The notes under the pieces were generated by a model. That model had not been told where the DNA came from. It searched no databases and saw only the letters and a program-made list of their open reading frames with translations. This document shows positions 48,805-62,399 of a stretch of 64,000 bases of DNA, piece after piece (position 1 is the first letter of the stretch; each line of letters opens with the position of its first letter). Both the position numbers and the translations under genes were made by a program. The stretch comes from Taxillus chinensis. Its lineage: Eukaryota; Streptophyta; Magnoliopsida; Santalales; Loranthaceae. Location: assembly GCA_023512835.1 (NCBI GenBank), contig CM042090.1, forward strand, positions 11,687,343 to 11,751,342, given 5' to 3'.

Positions 48805-51350
48805 CAAACACATGACCTAATTCTTCAAAGCGGCCGAGCTGATAGACGTTAAATTTTTATTGACATAAATTTTCTCACTATACTGTTTGTACATTTGAAT
48901 TTGTTTCATTAAAAAATTATAATATATATTCTATACCTATGGATTAAAACTTAAAAGTCCAATACTAAAGTTATATTTTTATTAAAACAAAATTAAATTG
49001 CCTTTCAAGTTTGGAAAAAAAACGTCAAATCGATCGCTATCATCTTTCCTAATAAACTTTCAAAGATCCCTCGCCCATCAAGAATGTTAGCATTCTCTCA
49101 CATCTTTTATGAGTTGTTAGGTATGAATCAATCATCAAAAAAATAATAAATAAATAAATAAAAATAATATTGTTAAATGAAACGTAAAATGTAGAAATTA
49201 TTTTTTCAAAATAACTTAATAATAAACCCAGTTCCAGCGCTGCAGGCACTCCTTGCGTGCCATTCTACCGCTTCGGTATAATGGAATGGAGGTCCAAGAT
49301 CAGAGCCACTTGAGGTTTGGTTCTTCGATGTTTTCGATGTTTATAATCTGGGTTGTCTTTCAACTACTGAATCGATAGATTAATCTTGGTTTGTTATGCT
49401 GATATGATGGTGAAAAATGATCTCTGTGCTGTCAGAAATGATTGCGCTCCTCTTCTAATTAACTGGGAGCTTATCAAATCCAGGTCTCTCGCTTGAAGGA
49501 AAACAAATTCAAGAAAAATAAAAAGAAAAAAGAAAAGAAGTGGTCCTGCTGAATTGCTTAGCTACTCTTGTTGCTCTGAAAGACCAAAAGACCTCGTAAA
49601 TGTTTTCAAGACAGTGAAGATGGGGGTTGAAAACCAGACCCTGTTCATAAACGCCTTGGGGCTGCTTACTATTTCAAAAACAGTAGAGGTGAGAATGGTG
49701 CAATCTTGAAGCCTTCTGTACTGACAAAGAGTCTTTTGCCTCAAGTAATCCAAAAGAACCTACATATATATATAGATTATGTTCCTGCTTTAACTCCATA
49801 AATGTATAGTTCGGATTTACATCTTCATTTTAAATAATTACAATTTTATCCAAGCAATGGCGTGTTTGAATCACAATTATATTTATAGATTGGATTCCTG
49901 CGTAACTTTAAAACACGTTAGGATAATTTGGACTTATTATACTATATTAACTTCCTTAGTTTCTCTTGTGATTGCCATTTAACGCCTTATTTTGCTGTTA
50001 GTATGAACTAATTTGTTATTAAATGTCTAAAATTATCCTCTTCTTTGGATCAATAACAAGTGTCTCTATATACGTACAAAGGCTGCATCATTTTTAACAG
50101 TCCTTCATTTTGGACACACCCATGTTCATTGATCTCAGCGCACTTCATTACTTACGTCGCACGACCCAAAATGATGAGATTAGCATACTATTCAAGTCTC
50201 TACTTGAATCAAATGGTTGGAATGCTACATCTGGCTGCTGTTAGAAGAAACATACATTCATGATTTTTCAGTCTCTCACCCTATGCCGCTACAAGTTTCT
50301 AGTTTTGTCCCAAAAATATTGTAGGATCCCATTGAAAAATACGTGGGCGGCCAAAGTGCGGTCATATATATGGCACGATTCTATTAGGAATGATAATCAA
50401 GGATGACGCTGCCTTAATTTTTGGTAAAGCGATCCGTTTGAGGCTTCTAAATTTGGAAGACCTTCCCAAAAAAATTTAGTCACTTCCTTTGGGTCAAACT
50501 ACTTTAGTTTTAGTCTGAACCCAAAAGTTTTAGTCTCAAATATGTAAAGGGTGTCGTTTTAAGATTTGACTTACGGCCACTAAAACCTTAAGACCGACTC
50601 CAATGATAATGGATGTTGTTAGCCATTGGAATGACCCTTCACTCCAATTGGAATCGGAACATTAATTAGCAATTTGAGAAACAAATTAATTAATCCTATA
50701 GCCACATTCAATCCTCATTTCCATCATTCAAATTAATATAACATTCCCATGTTTTCTAATTCTCTCTAGATCATCACCATGATACCACGGGATTCCCAAA
50801 CGGGAAGAGCAGGACAAACATGCCAATATTTCAGTATACCATGTTTCCTCCTCCAATTTACAGATGTGAGACCAAACCCATCTCCTGACGCTCCAAAATA
50901 AAACAGCTAATTCTATAGGCTTCTTTTTTTTTTTTTTTGGTGAACAAATCAAACAAGGGCATGCAATTAATTATGATTTCTATTGATGAATAGTAGCTTC
51001 ATGTCCTTTCTACCAAGCATCAAGAGATTTTCTATAAAAAATTGACTTCTTTATTTTTAAAAAATAAAAAAAATCACAACGAAAACTTGTATATATTTAA
51101 CTTTCTCTGGTCTTTGCTAAATTATAAAATTTTTATTTCTCTCATTTCTTTTTTCATGTTTTTCATAATTTTTGCAATATTTCATCTATATTAAATTATA
51201 AAAATTTTATTTTTAAACTAAAAAAATTAATATAAAATATTATTTTAATGATATAATAGTGATTAGAAAATTTTATTATAACATATATTTGTATAGGAAA
51301 GCAAAGTAATTTAAATTTATAATTTTTTTTAAATATTGATAAGCTTTTAT
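48805..51350. other. Intergenic region with unassigned open frames
   Basis: Two minus-strand frames look somewhat coding-like but match nothing I know: 49562-49753 (63 codons) and 50728-50952. Their surroundings (49240-49800 and 50380-50900) are less AT-rich than the flanks. They may be exon remnants of a lost gene. Near 51050-51350 the sequence resembles MITE-like DNA seen after 34930. Confidence 0.35.
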
Positions 51351-51356
51351 TAGAGC

Positions 51357-52015
51357 TAGGGGTGGATTCAGTAATTCCATTTAGGGTGGGCAGATTCAGA
51401 AATTCCATCTAAACGAGCAATTCATGTATTTGAATTTTAAAATTTAATAGATATAATAAAAAATTTTAAAATTAAAAATTATTGTTCATATAAACAAAAG
51501 ATTTATCATAATCTCTTACAATCAATTTCTATCTATGTTCATATTTTGAAACTGTTGGATGATAACTTTATTATCAATGTTATAAAAAAATTCTTTATAT
51601 AGACAATCAAGTTATCATTTACTCATTTAACTATGCAATTAATTATTCACAATGTTCACATTAAAGAATACTTTTTTACAGTAGCAATCACAATTGATAA
51701 AATTAATATCAAAGTCACCTGCAAATAAACTAATGAATATATCGTAGTTTTATTAGTCTCAATAATTTTTTGAGCAAAATCATAAATATTTCTTCTAAGT
51801 CTTGAAAACTTAATGCTTTGAGCAAGGCAAATAAAATTGTTTTGAGAAAAAAATTTCATGGACTTTTTTAATTATACATTAATTACTAATACTATTATAC
51901 TAACAATTCGCCTACCTTCATCACATGCTAATAAAATATGCATATATAATTTTTATTATACCAATAAATTGAGGGAGGGCATTTGCCCACCCTGGTTACA
52001 TGCTGGATCCGCCCA
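51357..52015. mobile_element. Probable hAT-type non-autonomous element
   Basis: The left end CTAGGGGTGGATTCAG and the complement of the right end, TGGGCGGATCCAG, are inverted and related to the common plant GGGGCGGATCCAG element ends. The AT-rich body has no transposase. The target duplication is unclear because another element abuts on the right. Confidence 0.5.
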
Positions 52016-52021
52016 TTATTT

Positions 52022-52417
52022 GAGCATCCACTATAGACTCTCTATTTGTGCTTTTTGACTAGTTTAAAGAGCTAGTTTAATAAAAATGTCTTAAAATTAT
52101 ACTTTTCAAACTCTCTATTATAACCAAAAGTTTAACAAAATAAATAGTAACTTTTTAAATTTAATCAAATACTATTCACTCTCTATTTATTAAAATATTA
52201 TATTTTCTCTCACCACATTTACTTTTCTATTTCTTTTTTCACTTTTCACATTTACTTTTCTATTTAAAAGAATAAATAAATATTTTAAAAATAATATTTT
52301 AATTGATAAATAGTTAAAATAGAAATACTAAAAAGTGTGCTTGAATTGTTAAAATAGAAAATATGTATTTTTAGTTATTTTAAAGAGTCAAATTCGAAGA
52401 GAGTATAATGGATGCTC
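52022..52417. mobile_element. MITE of the GAGCATCC family
   Basis: The left end GAGCATCCACTATAGACTC and the complement of the right end, GAGCATCCATTATACTC, are inverted. TTA follows on the right and TTT precedes on the left. Its body matches a second, more decayed copy at about 60590-60885 (shared ATTAAAATATTATATTTTCT and TATTTAAAAGAATAAATAAA). Confidence 0.65.
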
Positions 52418-53259
52418 TTAATGCTTTTACCTGATAAAATTAGAAGGCTTTTGTATTGATGTATTAATTTTGTATTACACGAAAATAAAAATAAAAACAA
52501 TAATTAATGTATTAAGTCATGAAATGTACACGTGAACTTAGGAAGGTGTTACTGGCAAACTCTAATATAACTCAAACTTTGGGTTTTTCACTCATTGATT
52601 TATATTTGTATTGAGCATTAAAAAAAAAGAAAAAAAGTAGAAGCGTTACTTTAATGGTTTATGAAGTGAAACAAGCTAAAATCACTACGCAAGTAAGAAG
52701 AGATCATGAACTTGCATGTTAAGGAAACAACATTCAATAAGCCCCCATGTGGGACTAATTGGTTTTGGAATATAATTTTGCTGCTAAAGTAGTCAAATTA
52801 TGAAATATTAGAATATTAAATATACTAATTTTAGTTTTTCATGTTTTTAAAAAAGATGCTATGTAAGTTATATTATTTTACCAAAGAAAAGGGAAATTTG
52901 TGGTATATTTAAATTAATATTTGTGTATAAATAATGAAAAAAACATATATTTTACGTAATATTAAGTTATTAAATAATTTTAATAAACGACAACAAATAT
53001 TATTAATATGCCTCACTAAAAGTGATGTTTAAAATATTATTTTAAACATTGCTCTATTTTATGATGAGCTATGATTGACATTTATATATAAACTATATTT
53101 ATAATGCATTCAAAATAATACCAACCATTAGAGATTCTCGGAATTACATTTTGGTATGTTAAAATACACTATGCATGAAAATGAGAAAAAATATTAATAA
53201 TGTACTTGTTATTTACTTTTCATTTTTAACAATCATTTATTGGGATCCCAAAAAATCCT

Positions 53260-53560
53260 TAATCATTATAACCTTATCAGACATAATGTCTCTAAAAGCT
53301 TCATGAATAACACACTTGATAACATTTAGACTAATATATACGATTCAACCGTTTTCGCTTTTCTATCTTTTATCTTTCTCTTATCTTTCAAGGTACATTG
53401 AGCATTAAGTTTGATAGGTTTGTCAACTCGTAAAGTTAGATACAAATTCATGACTTTAATACTATAAGGATATTCTCTTGTCACACTTTAGAATTCATGC
53501 CATTAAGCATCTTGATGAAATCAACTTTAGCGGAGACATTCACAATAAAACTGATAACTG
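53260..53560 (-). pseudogene. Ty1/copia gag fragment
   Basis: The minus strand gives NVSAKVDFIKMLNGMN, a W/Q-x-ENILIVLKS segment, YLTLRVDKPIKLNAQCTLKD and VLFMKLLETL. This order and wording fit the copia gag region (UBN2/retrotran_gag type), with stops between. It is a short dead fragment. Confidence 0.6.
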
Positions 53561-54060
53561 AACATAGAACAACAATTGAAATATGCTCATAAGTCTTTAA
53601 TCCAAAATATTTTAATAATAATAAATTCAAAGAATGTTAAACCTCATCTCAATATACAATGTACTTTATTAATATTTCATGTTAGACAAAATATTAATTT
53701 ATAAATGATATCCTGAGATCGTAACAATAAGAACATATCAAGCAATAAATTATTATTTAGCCTGATTTATTGTTATATGTAAAACTATATAATTGACATG
53801 TATTTAATATTACATGTATGAATGCAGTTAAATTAGGTATTAATATTTCTTTGGACCAACTAATACCAATATAAATTACACCACACAAAATAACTATTTA
53901 TATTCCAAAATAAATTACTTTGGTGGCATGTTATGTAAATCAATTTATTTTAAAATATATTCTTAATATGCTCAATATTGAAATTTATATTTATTTACCA
54001 AGGTAGGTCAATACTGAATATCCTTTTGATAAAAATTATACACACACACACACACATATA

Positions 54061-54895
54061 GCCCAATTTGGTAATACTTCTAATGGGTTAATTTTACTTA
54101 TTTTATAAGAAAAATTAACAAAATCTATTTGGTAAAAAAAACACTTATCAAAAACATTTTTGCTCTTTTTAAGCTAAAAGTCTAAATAATTTAAAGGTTA
54201 TTTTCAAAGCAAGTTTACGAAAAAAATATTTTTTAAAATTTTAAAATACTATTATTAACCTTAAATAATAATAAAAATTCTTTCCTCTCTCCCTCGTTCC
54301 TCTGACTACGATGCCCCTAGTTGGACTGGTGTTGCTATAATTATAGGTACTTCTCAACCTCTGACACCCTTCTAAAATACAACCAAAAAATCAAAGGCTA
54401 CCATGCCACGTAATAAAGAATCAATGTAGTAAACACTCCAATAGAAATATATAGAGATACTTTATAAACATGTCATTCTTTCTTTCTTTATTTTTTGGTT
54501 TTGTTTGCATGGATATTCAAGATTGGTGGACTCTCCGACAAACAATTAGGCTAGAGATCCAAGAGAGGAAGAAATGAAATTTAAGGATCTTGTGGTGGAA
54601 TTGTTGAATCTCCCAAATTGAGTGAGGAAGAATTTACGGATTTAAGCGTTTGTGTAGTTTTTGGGATAGATAAATGGATGAATGATATTTAAAAATTAAG
54701 GATGTTTTTGTCATTTTAAATATTCACAATAATTTTATTTTTATTTATCAAATATTTATTACATACTTTTAAAATCTACAATACTTTTAAAATCATAATT
54801 TATCAAATACTTACATATTTATTTCCACAATAATTTTTCTCTCAGTATAGCTAAAAACGACTTCTTTTAAAAGCATAATATTGCCAAACTAGCGC
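54061..54895. mobile_element. Non-autonomous TIR element bounded by CA repeats
   Basis: The left end GCCCAATTTGGTAATACTTCT and the complement of the right end, GCGCTAGTTTGGCAATATTATGC, are recognisably inverted. A (CA)n run abuts the left side (54041-54057) and a CACGCA-rich run the right. The body of about 835 bp has no gene. Confidence 0.45.
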
Positions 54896-56090
54896 ACTTG
54901 TGCACGCACGCACACACAGAGAAGACTAAATAAACTATATTCGAAACTTACTCCCGTACTTAATGAGTTTGAGTAGTCTCGTTCTATCGAATTGCACAAG
55001 TATGCACCTTCAAAATTATACTAGTTCAAAATCGTGTTTGAACATTCCAATTGGCCTTGGTTCAAACCTTTGAAAGCGTGAGTTGGAACCTTTGAAAGGC
55101 TTGGTTTAAAACTCCGAATTAGACTACCATTTAGATCCTTCCAAATATAATTTCAAACCTTCGTTTATGCTACAAATCCATCAAAAGACCACCGATCTAG
55201 AACTATTATAGCTTTAAACTGCACATAATCAAATACAGCTAATCTATTTAGTGTAACTTTTACACTAAAATAAAATAACTTTCACCTATCATCCCATTGC
55301 ATTAAATTTTACTTCATAAAGTATATTCTAATTTATAAAATAAAATATTCTATTTATTTTGTCTTCCAGCTATAGTGTGGTGGAGCTAAGGATATTGGAT
55401 CAAACTTAGTTGTGAAGCTGGGGCTATCAGATCAGATGCTTCATATATGGTTCTGCCACTAGCGGCTCAAGGACTGGAAGCCATCTTTTTCAAAGCAGGC
55501 GAGCAAGGACAACTTCATACCTTATCTCTCTACTTCTCTTAAACCTCATTAGATTCGTTTTCTCCTCTCATCTTAGTCTTCCCCTTTATCTCATCATATT
55601 AATTAGCACCCTTCTCAGCTACTGCCATGATAGTCATGCCCGAAAGATGTCACTTTATCCTCATTCCTCTCATCCTCCTCAAGATCTAGTTTACCCGAAC
55701 TAGACTAAGCCCCTTCACTGAAACACCAACGTCACTCAGCCGAGCCCTCACCATGTCACCCTAAAATCCTTTCCTCACTCATCGAGCCAAAGTCTCCACG
55801 ATCTTCTCCACCCTCCTTTTACTATAGAAGCATCCTTTAACCTTTGCACCTAGGGATAACAATTCTGGCCCAACTTGACCCTCCTTGCTCTGCCTTGAAT
55901 AGATTTTATTCGACCCGCCCTAACCTAAAGAGACAATGGGGTGGGTACGAGTATTAGTTAACCCACCCTCGACCTAACCACTTTCATTATTTTTGTTGGG
56001 TCACTAACCTCCTGCGGGGAATCTCAAAGAATTATCTCATACCGGTCAGAGCGAACATTGATGTCGTCCTAATAAGGAGGCTCATATGCA
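54896..56090. other. Intergenic, no gene recognised
   Basis: AT-rich to mixed DNA. At 55852 a sequence TAGGGATAACAATTCTGGCC looks like the left end of a hAT-like element related to the one at 38602. Its right end was not found, perhaps because the solo LTR at 56094 interrupts it. Confidence 0.4.
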
Positions 56091-56093
56091 CCT

Positions 56094-57341
56094 TGTCACA
56101 ATATCGCGCCCTGGATTTCCAACCCGAGGAAACCAGTTCGTGACTGCCCTTTTACCCACGCAGTGGATAAGGGGGTAGGATACAACATTCCCACAAGACA
56201 ACATACACCTCCACAAGACATATTCAGAAAGACAAAATCATATATTTAATAAATTCAAACCACCATAAACGTTTACAATCAAACCACATGCCTTTATTAT
56301 ATTTCAAACCTCATTACAATATCTCCCCACTAGGGTTACAAGACCTCAAACGGGATTACATAACACAAATAATATTAAACAAAGCCACAAAACAGAACTA
56401 TCTCCCACCTTGGTGTTCCCACCTAACGCCTGTAGGTCCCTGAAGAAAACAACACAGTAGGAGGGGTGAGCAACCACAGCTCAGTAAGGATCATGTCTCC
56501 TCAACCCATCCCATGCTCATATCATCTACATGAAGATGTGCACAGGTGCGGTGTCGTGGCAATTACATTTTAAACAGGTTATAATCAATACTATACACAA
56601 CAAGCCATAAAACAAGCCTCAGCCACAAAGGCTCCTCAGTCAGTCCCACTGACATTAACTCAGCCTCTCAGGCTCCTCAGTCAGTCTCACTGACATTACC
56701 ACAGCCTCTCAGGCTCCTCAGGTACACAAGCATTGCCTCAGCCTCTCAGGCTTCTTAGGCTCCATAGACGTTACCTTAGCCTCTCAGGCTTCTTAGGCTC
56801 CATAGTCAGTCTCACTGACATAACACCAAACACTTAACATACATCTCAGCCATTCAGGCATAACATCAAACACTTAACATGCATATCCACACTGGCATAA
56901 CATCAAACACTTAACATGCATATCCTCACTGGCATAACATCAAACACTTTTCAAGCATAGCCACACCGGCATAACATCAAACACTTTTCAAGCATAGCCA
57001 CACCGGCATAACATCAAACACATAACATGTATGGCCTCACAGACATAATATCAAACACATAACACACATGGCCTCACAAGCATAATATCAAACACATAAC
57101 ATACATAGCCTCACAGGCATAATATCAAACACATACACGCCATTGAAGGCCAACATCCATATAGGAGATCATACCTATATGGATTTACATATAATATATC
57201 CAGATTACAAATCACCTACCACAAGGCCATACCCCTGGGATAGGTCCAAGGAAGAAAAAAACCCCTACCTCAAGGATCCTTCACGTTCTTGCCTCCACGC
57301 CAAACGCCGTCCACTCCCGCGAATCACCACAGCAAGATCAG

Positions 57342-57378
<37 letters not shown>

Positions 57379-58052
57379 GACGGCTGCAGTGGCTGATGGA
57401 AAACCCCAAACCTAAAACAAGGAGACCTCCACCTCTTTATATAGACACCTTAATATCAAAACGACATAGTTTTGATTAAGTGAACTCCGGCATCAAAACG
57501 ACATAGTTTTGATGACACACTATAACCTTTCCGCACCCATACATGCCAAAATATCCATAATTCAAACATGGTCCTTTAGGAAAAGATTATTAGAATCCCA
57601 AAATCAAGGTAATGATGCAAAAACATAGTTGCATGCCATAATGCACGTCATATCCCCATATCACGTGCAGCTCCAAATGATGTGAAATTCTACCCCAAGC
57701 TTCCTTGAATCATGAAGAAGGCAGGCAAGCAAAAATCCCCTTGCACGTGATATCCCCATATCACGTGCACCTCCAAATACTCTAGGATTTTGCCCCAAGC
57801 CTTATAACAACGACTGGAAGCCTCCCAAGCAAAAACACCACTGCCCGTGATATCCTCATATCACGTGCATTGTCACGTGCACCCCCCTAAAGGTTCCCTC
57901 TTGGGCTCATCTCTTGCCTCAAGCTTGGCCATCAACATACAAGGTGTTTTAGCTAAAGAGTGTGGGAAGAAATCTCCCCAAAACCCAACAATTGCCACTC
58001 AAAAGGCATAACTGTGACTAACTCCTCACATCCCAAAATACGGGTCCTTACA
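56094..58052 (-). mobile_element. Second Tekay/Del-like solo LTR with internal tandem repeats
   Basis: Read on the minus strand, it starts TGTAAGGACCCGTATTTTGG and ends TTGTGACA. It has the same GTGAGC...CAGCTCAGTAAGG block (56468-56493) as the element at 29094-32496, a TATA box (minus, 57436-57445) and no gag-pol. Flanking bases (CACCT and CACAA) match only in part, so the ends are approximate. It includes a ~30-base tandem array and a (CT)n run at 57345-57376. Confidence 0.6.
56600..57135. repeat. Tandem repeat array within the solo LTR
   Basis: First part (56620-56820): units on CTCAGCCTCTCAGGCTCCTCAG with CAGTCAGTCTCACTGACATT. Second part (56820-57135): about nine units on the theme GGCATAACATCAAACACTTA plus CATGCATATCCACAC, with a period near 30-33 bases. 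Confidence 0.85.
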
Positions 58053-58965
58053 CACAATATGTTTTAACGAATCACAGCCCGTTAGAAACAAATCCGTGTG
58101 GGTTGCTGTCCATGGGTGGGCGCGCGAGTGTCAAAATAGACAATATTGTAATAATGAGTGCTCTGCCCGAAATCCAATAATTTTAAAATAGTTTTAGCTT
58201 AAAATATCCGTCCTCACCCAACCTCAAATGATATGGGGGTTGGTGAGGTGGGGATTGAGCATAGGTTTGGTTTTGGCTCAGGTTCAAGTCCATTCAGGCA
58301 TATGGACTCGTGGTGATTTGCTGGTCCTTGAGGTAGGTTAGTTGTGGCAAGGATAGAAGATGATAATACAATAACAATGTTGTGCCAAATTTGATGCAAC
58401 ATTTTATACATTATATCTCGTTCAATTTAAGATTAGAATTTTATTTAACTATAGCATTGGTACTATAACGGATGAACAGTTAAATAAAACTCTAATATCA
58501 AATTTTGATTTTGAAATCGAATGGTCCAAATCAAAGCTACTCACTTTTAAAATGCTTGCTTAGTTTTGCACATTAGCATTACTATATATATATATATATA
58601 GTGTGTGTGTGTGTGTTTTTCTACATTGAGAATATGAGGCAAACTTCTTATCATGAGAACTTTAATATAGACTGTTAGATTTACAACCAACGATCTAGAT
58701 TGAACTTTCATTTAATTATAGCTCCACTATAGCTTTGCTACACTGAGAATGTGAGACTAATTTCTTATCATGGAAACTTTAATTTGAACCATTAAATCTT
58801 ACAACTAACGGTTCAGATTATACTTTTATTTTACTGTAATTCTGCTACAATGATTGATCTACAATTAAATGAAAGTTTAGTCTGAACTGTTAAATATTGA
58901 TATAATGATTCAAATTAAAGATTCTCATGATAAGAATCTGGCTTCACAAGTTCTATGTAGCATGA

Positions 58966-59005
<40 letters not shown>

Positions 59006-61441
59006 CACAAACTAATTACATTCATGCATTATGCACTAACCAAACAGAAATATCCAAATTTCAAGTTATTGAATTTATTCCAATAATTCAACATGAATAG
59101 ACTCTAATACCAGGTGTTAAATTAAAATTAATTGATAAATGAAAACCGAAAACTCAGATTTCATTTTAAATCAACAAGACGTAGGTTACATAGAAGCATT
59201 AGGCATATATGATCTAGCTAGCTATGTCTTTCAAATTTGTATGTATTTGCCTTGGAGAATTTATTAAGAAATCTCTACAAGACATATAAAGTGGAAAACT
59301 AAATGTATAATTTTGGAATTGCAATCGCGTATATAAATTAATTGTTTGATTAATTTTTATTTATTTCTAATTTTACCCATCAACAATTTAGAAAAGGAAG
59401 TATGTTATATTGTTTTAGTTTGATATCAAAATGGATTGAATCAGGTTTGAGATGCTTGGGCTGTGTTTGCCAAGTGTGTATTATTTTTTTAAAATGCGAT
59501 TGTTTTAAAAAATTATAGATATATATTAATTTTTATCATTCATAAATAATTTTAAATTTATCGGACACACTGTTTTTAAAAATAATTATATTTTAAAAAA
59601 TAATAACATCCTTGGATGGAAAAAAAAAGGTTTGGATCTTTTAGAAAAAGAATTCTTTAATTGGATGCTAAAAACCCGTATGCATATGATTATGTATACC
59701 TTCTGTGCATTTAAATCCAAAATAACGAAAACCATATCAATCACTTTAACTGAATTTTTAAATATGATAACCGTTATTGATGCTTTAAATATGATAACCG
59801 TTAAAAATTCCCATATATTGGGTTATAAACCGAATGCTTGAAAAGCTTTGGATCAAAGGAATTAGTTTAGGTAAAGAATTTCAGAGTTTAGCTTGTTTTA
59901 GTTTGATGTCAAAATGGATCAAATCGTTTCTTAAAAGTTTGGTCTGGGAAAAAAAAGAAGAAAAAGCTCGACCTGATTTATTTAATATTTAACTCGATTA
60001 ATTAAATTAAAAAATAATATTGAAATCATAACATGTTGATCATCCTAAAACTTGGGCGCATTTAATTTTTTGTGGTTTCTCGTTCTAACCTGTCCATTGA
60101 AGACCGACCAAAATTACAAAGGTGACGTTTGTTTGGAGAAGGTGGACTGATGATTGATTTTGAATATTGAATAATGAACAGAATTCGATAAATTCTGATT
60201 TCGGAACCAACAAACTGTTTGGTTAACGTTTTTGATTAATGTCTTATTGAGTATAGTTATTCATTTTTACCCTTACTTTAAAATTTTATAGTTTTCAAGG
60301 ACTAGTTTAAAATAAAATTACGTGCAAATTCCATTTTTACCCAAACCAAAGGAAAAAAAAGAGCCTTATAACATTTACCAATGAACTAAAAAAAGCCTTA
60401 TAACATTTAAAGTTAGAACCTATGAATTGTGATAAATGGGGCCTCATATTTCCCAGCACCTATAAGATTTTATCCCTAGTTATTATAATTGTGCCTTATA
60501 ATCACTTCTCCCGAAAAGGAAAAAAAAAAAAGTAATCTCGTGGAGGGAAAAAAATATCAATAATGCTATCATTTATTTTTACTTTGTATATAGCATTCAT
60601 ACTCTCGATTTGTAATTTTAAATTAGCTAATTTAATAAAAATATCTAAAAATTAAAAATTTCAAACACTCTATTATAAGTAAAATTTCACAAAATAAATA
60701 ATAATTCTTTATATTTAATATAATACTATTTACTCTTTATTTATTAAAATATTATATTTTCTTTCATTACATTTAATTTTTTTATTTAATTTTTTATTTA
60801 AAAGAATAAATAAATATTTAAAAGTAATATTTTAATTAATAAATAATTAAAATAAAAAATATATTAAAATTATTAAAATAGAAAAGAGATTGCTCCTGCA
60901 ACAAAACTCAGGTGCAATGTGGTTTGGTTTGGTTTGGGGTGATCAGGACTCAGGAGGAAGAAAACTTGGGGTGCAGTCCAGAGTCCAGACTGCAGTCTGC
61001 AGAGATATTAGACTGCAACGGGCCCGCTGCAGGCACAAGAATCTGTTGGACACTTTGCGTGAACCTTTGTGGGAATCTCAGTGTGAAGTGCAAGCAGCAA
61101 CTTTTGTTTTGTGTGCTTTATTTTGGCGAACATCAGTCGCACGTTTTCTATGGTACACCGTACACCAGTGTTCCACAGACTGTTGTTGTTCAGGAAATTG
61201 AAAATTATTACAGTCTACAGAGGATTCGACACACCATAATATTTATTTATTTTTTTTAAAATAAATATTCCGCCAATAATTAACATTAATCAACCCCAGT
61301 AAACAAAAAAAAAAAAAAAGGCCCCCCCCCCCCCCCCATATAATTAATGACTCATATTCGGATATTCCGAGTGTATTAGCGTCACTTAGATGCCCAAACC
61401 GTGTAAATCAATTTCAACATATGAATTTGAATCCTATTCCC

Positions 61442-61475
<34 letters not shown>

Positions 61476-62390
61476 GTTGATAATTTCAAAGTCGCCGAAA
61501 GAAAGATTGATTCTTGCCTTGTCATCATTTTTACCCGCCCGATGTATAGCGATTAGCAACGAATCAATCGCCCTGTTTGATTTTAAATATCAGTCATGTG
61601 TCATAGACCGTAGCAGTAACGCATTACCCGTGAGTAAAGTCTCAAAAAGTTATCGGGTGTTTATTATTATTATTATTATTAGTAATAATTTAATTTAGGC
61701 ATTCGATTAATGAAAAAAAGTATAATTATGTTTTTTTGACATAAATTTCGTTACATATAGAAAGGAAAATTTAACTAGCATTTTTTTCTTTCTCCCTCCC
61801 TCCCTCTCTCTCTCTCTTACTCTAATTTAAGATTTTTAGCTCTTAATAATCTTTTATTCTTAACTAAATTCAAAGGGTTTGATAAGACATTATCAAAATG
61901 CGTTGAAATATTAAAATAAAAAAATACAAATAAATAGCTACAAAATAAAATAACCAAGGCCTCTGTTTACTCTCTTATGTTTTCAAAATACATATATAAA
62001 AACCAATATATTAATTATTCCGAGTATTCGCCATATTTAAATATTTATTTTTGATATGCGGCGATACTTTACATCGAAAAAATAGGATTAATGCCAATAC
62101 ATGAGAAATAGGATATTTAATAGCCTATTCAAATTTAAAAACATTTATTTATGACTTAATTTATATGATAGAACAAAATAAACCACCCCTTCCGACCGAA
62201 AATTTAAAATAACAAATCCCCAGCGTAGATCATCAGCACCAAAAATAGAATTGCATGCGCGTCAAACAAAAAATATGATATTTAACATTTAATGGACATA
62301 ATTTCATTTATTAGGAACTATTTTAAAATTAACAAAACATAAAATGAGTCAATGACCCTCTGTTAACAATTCAGGACCCAGGGGTGACAC
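58053..62390. other. AT-rich intergenic region before the last gene
   Basis: It holds a microsatellite-bounded repeat module (58582-59006, listed separately) and a decayed MITE at about 60590-60885. A C16-type homopolymer lies at about 61322-61337 and (TA)n at 61444-61472. A 103-115 codon pair of open frames at 60890-61259 has no family resemblance. No gene was recognised. Confidence 0.5.
58582..59006. repeat. Repeat module bounded by microsatellites
   Basis: Between (TA)n(GT)n at 58582-58616 and (CT)n(TA)n at 58966-59006 lie two direct copies (58621-58738 and 58739-58855) of a ~118-base unit. Each holds CTTATCATG, AACTTTAAT, a GTTAGATTTACAACCAACG-like phrase and TTTCATTTAATTATAGC. A partial inverted copy follows (58860-58935). 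Confidence 0.6.
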
Positions 62391-62399
62391 TCCCGATAT

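Noticed and set aside
56600..57135. CRISPR-like array
   Set aside because: Units are contiguous tandem repeats without unique spacers, in plant nuclear DNA, and lie inside an LTR.
57143..57415. Plus-strand 90-codon frame ending in a Leu-Ser run
   Set aside because: The Leu-Ser run is the (CT)n microsatellite, and the whole frame lies inside a solo LTR read on the opposite strand.
60890..61259. Two overlapping plus-strand frames of 103 and 115 codons
   Set aside because: No start context, family match or splice structure; both frames are open over the same short GC-balanced stretch, and at most one could be coding.
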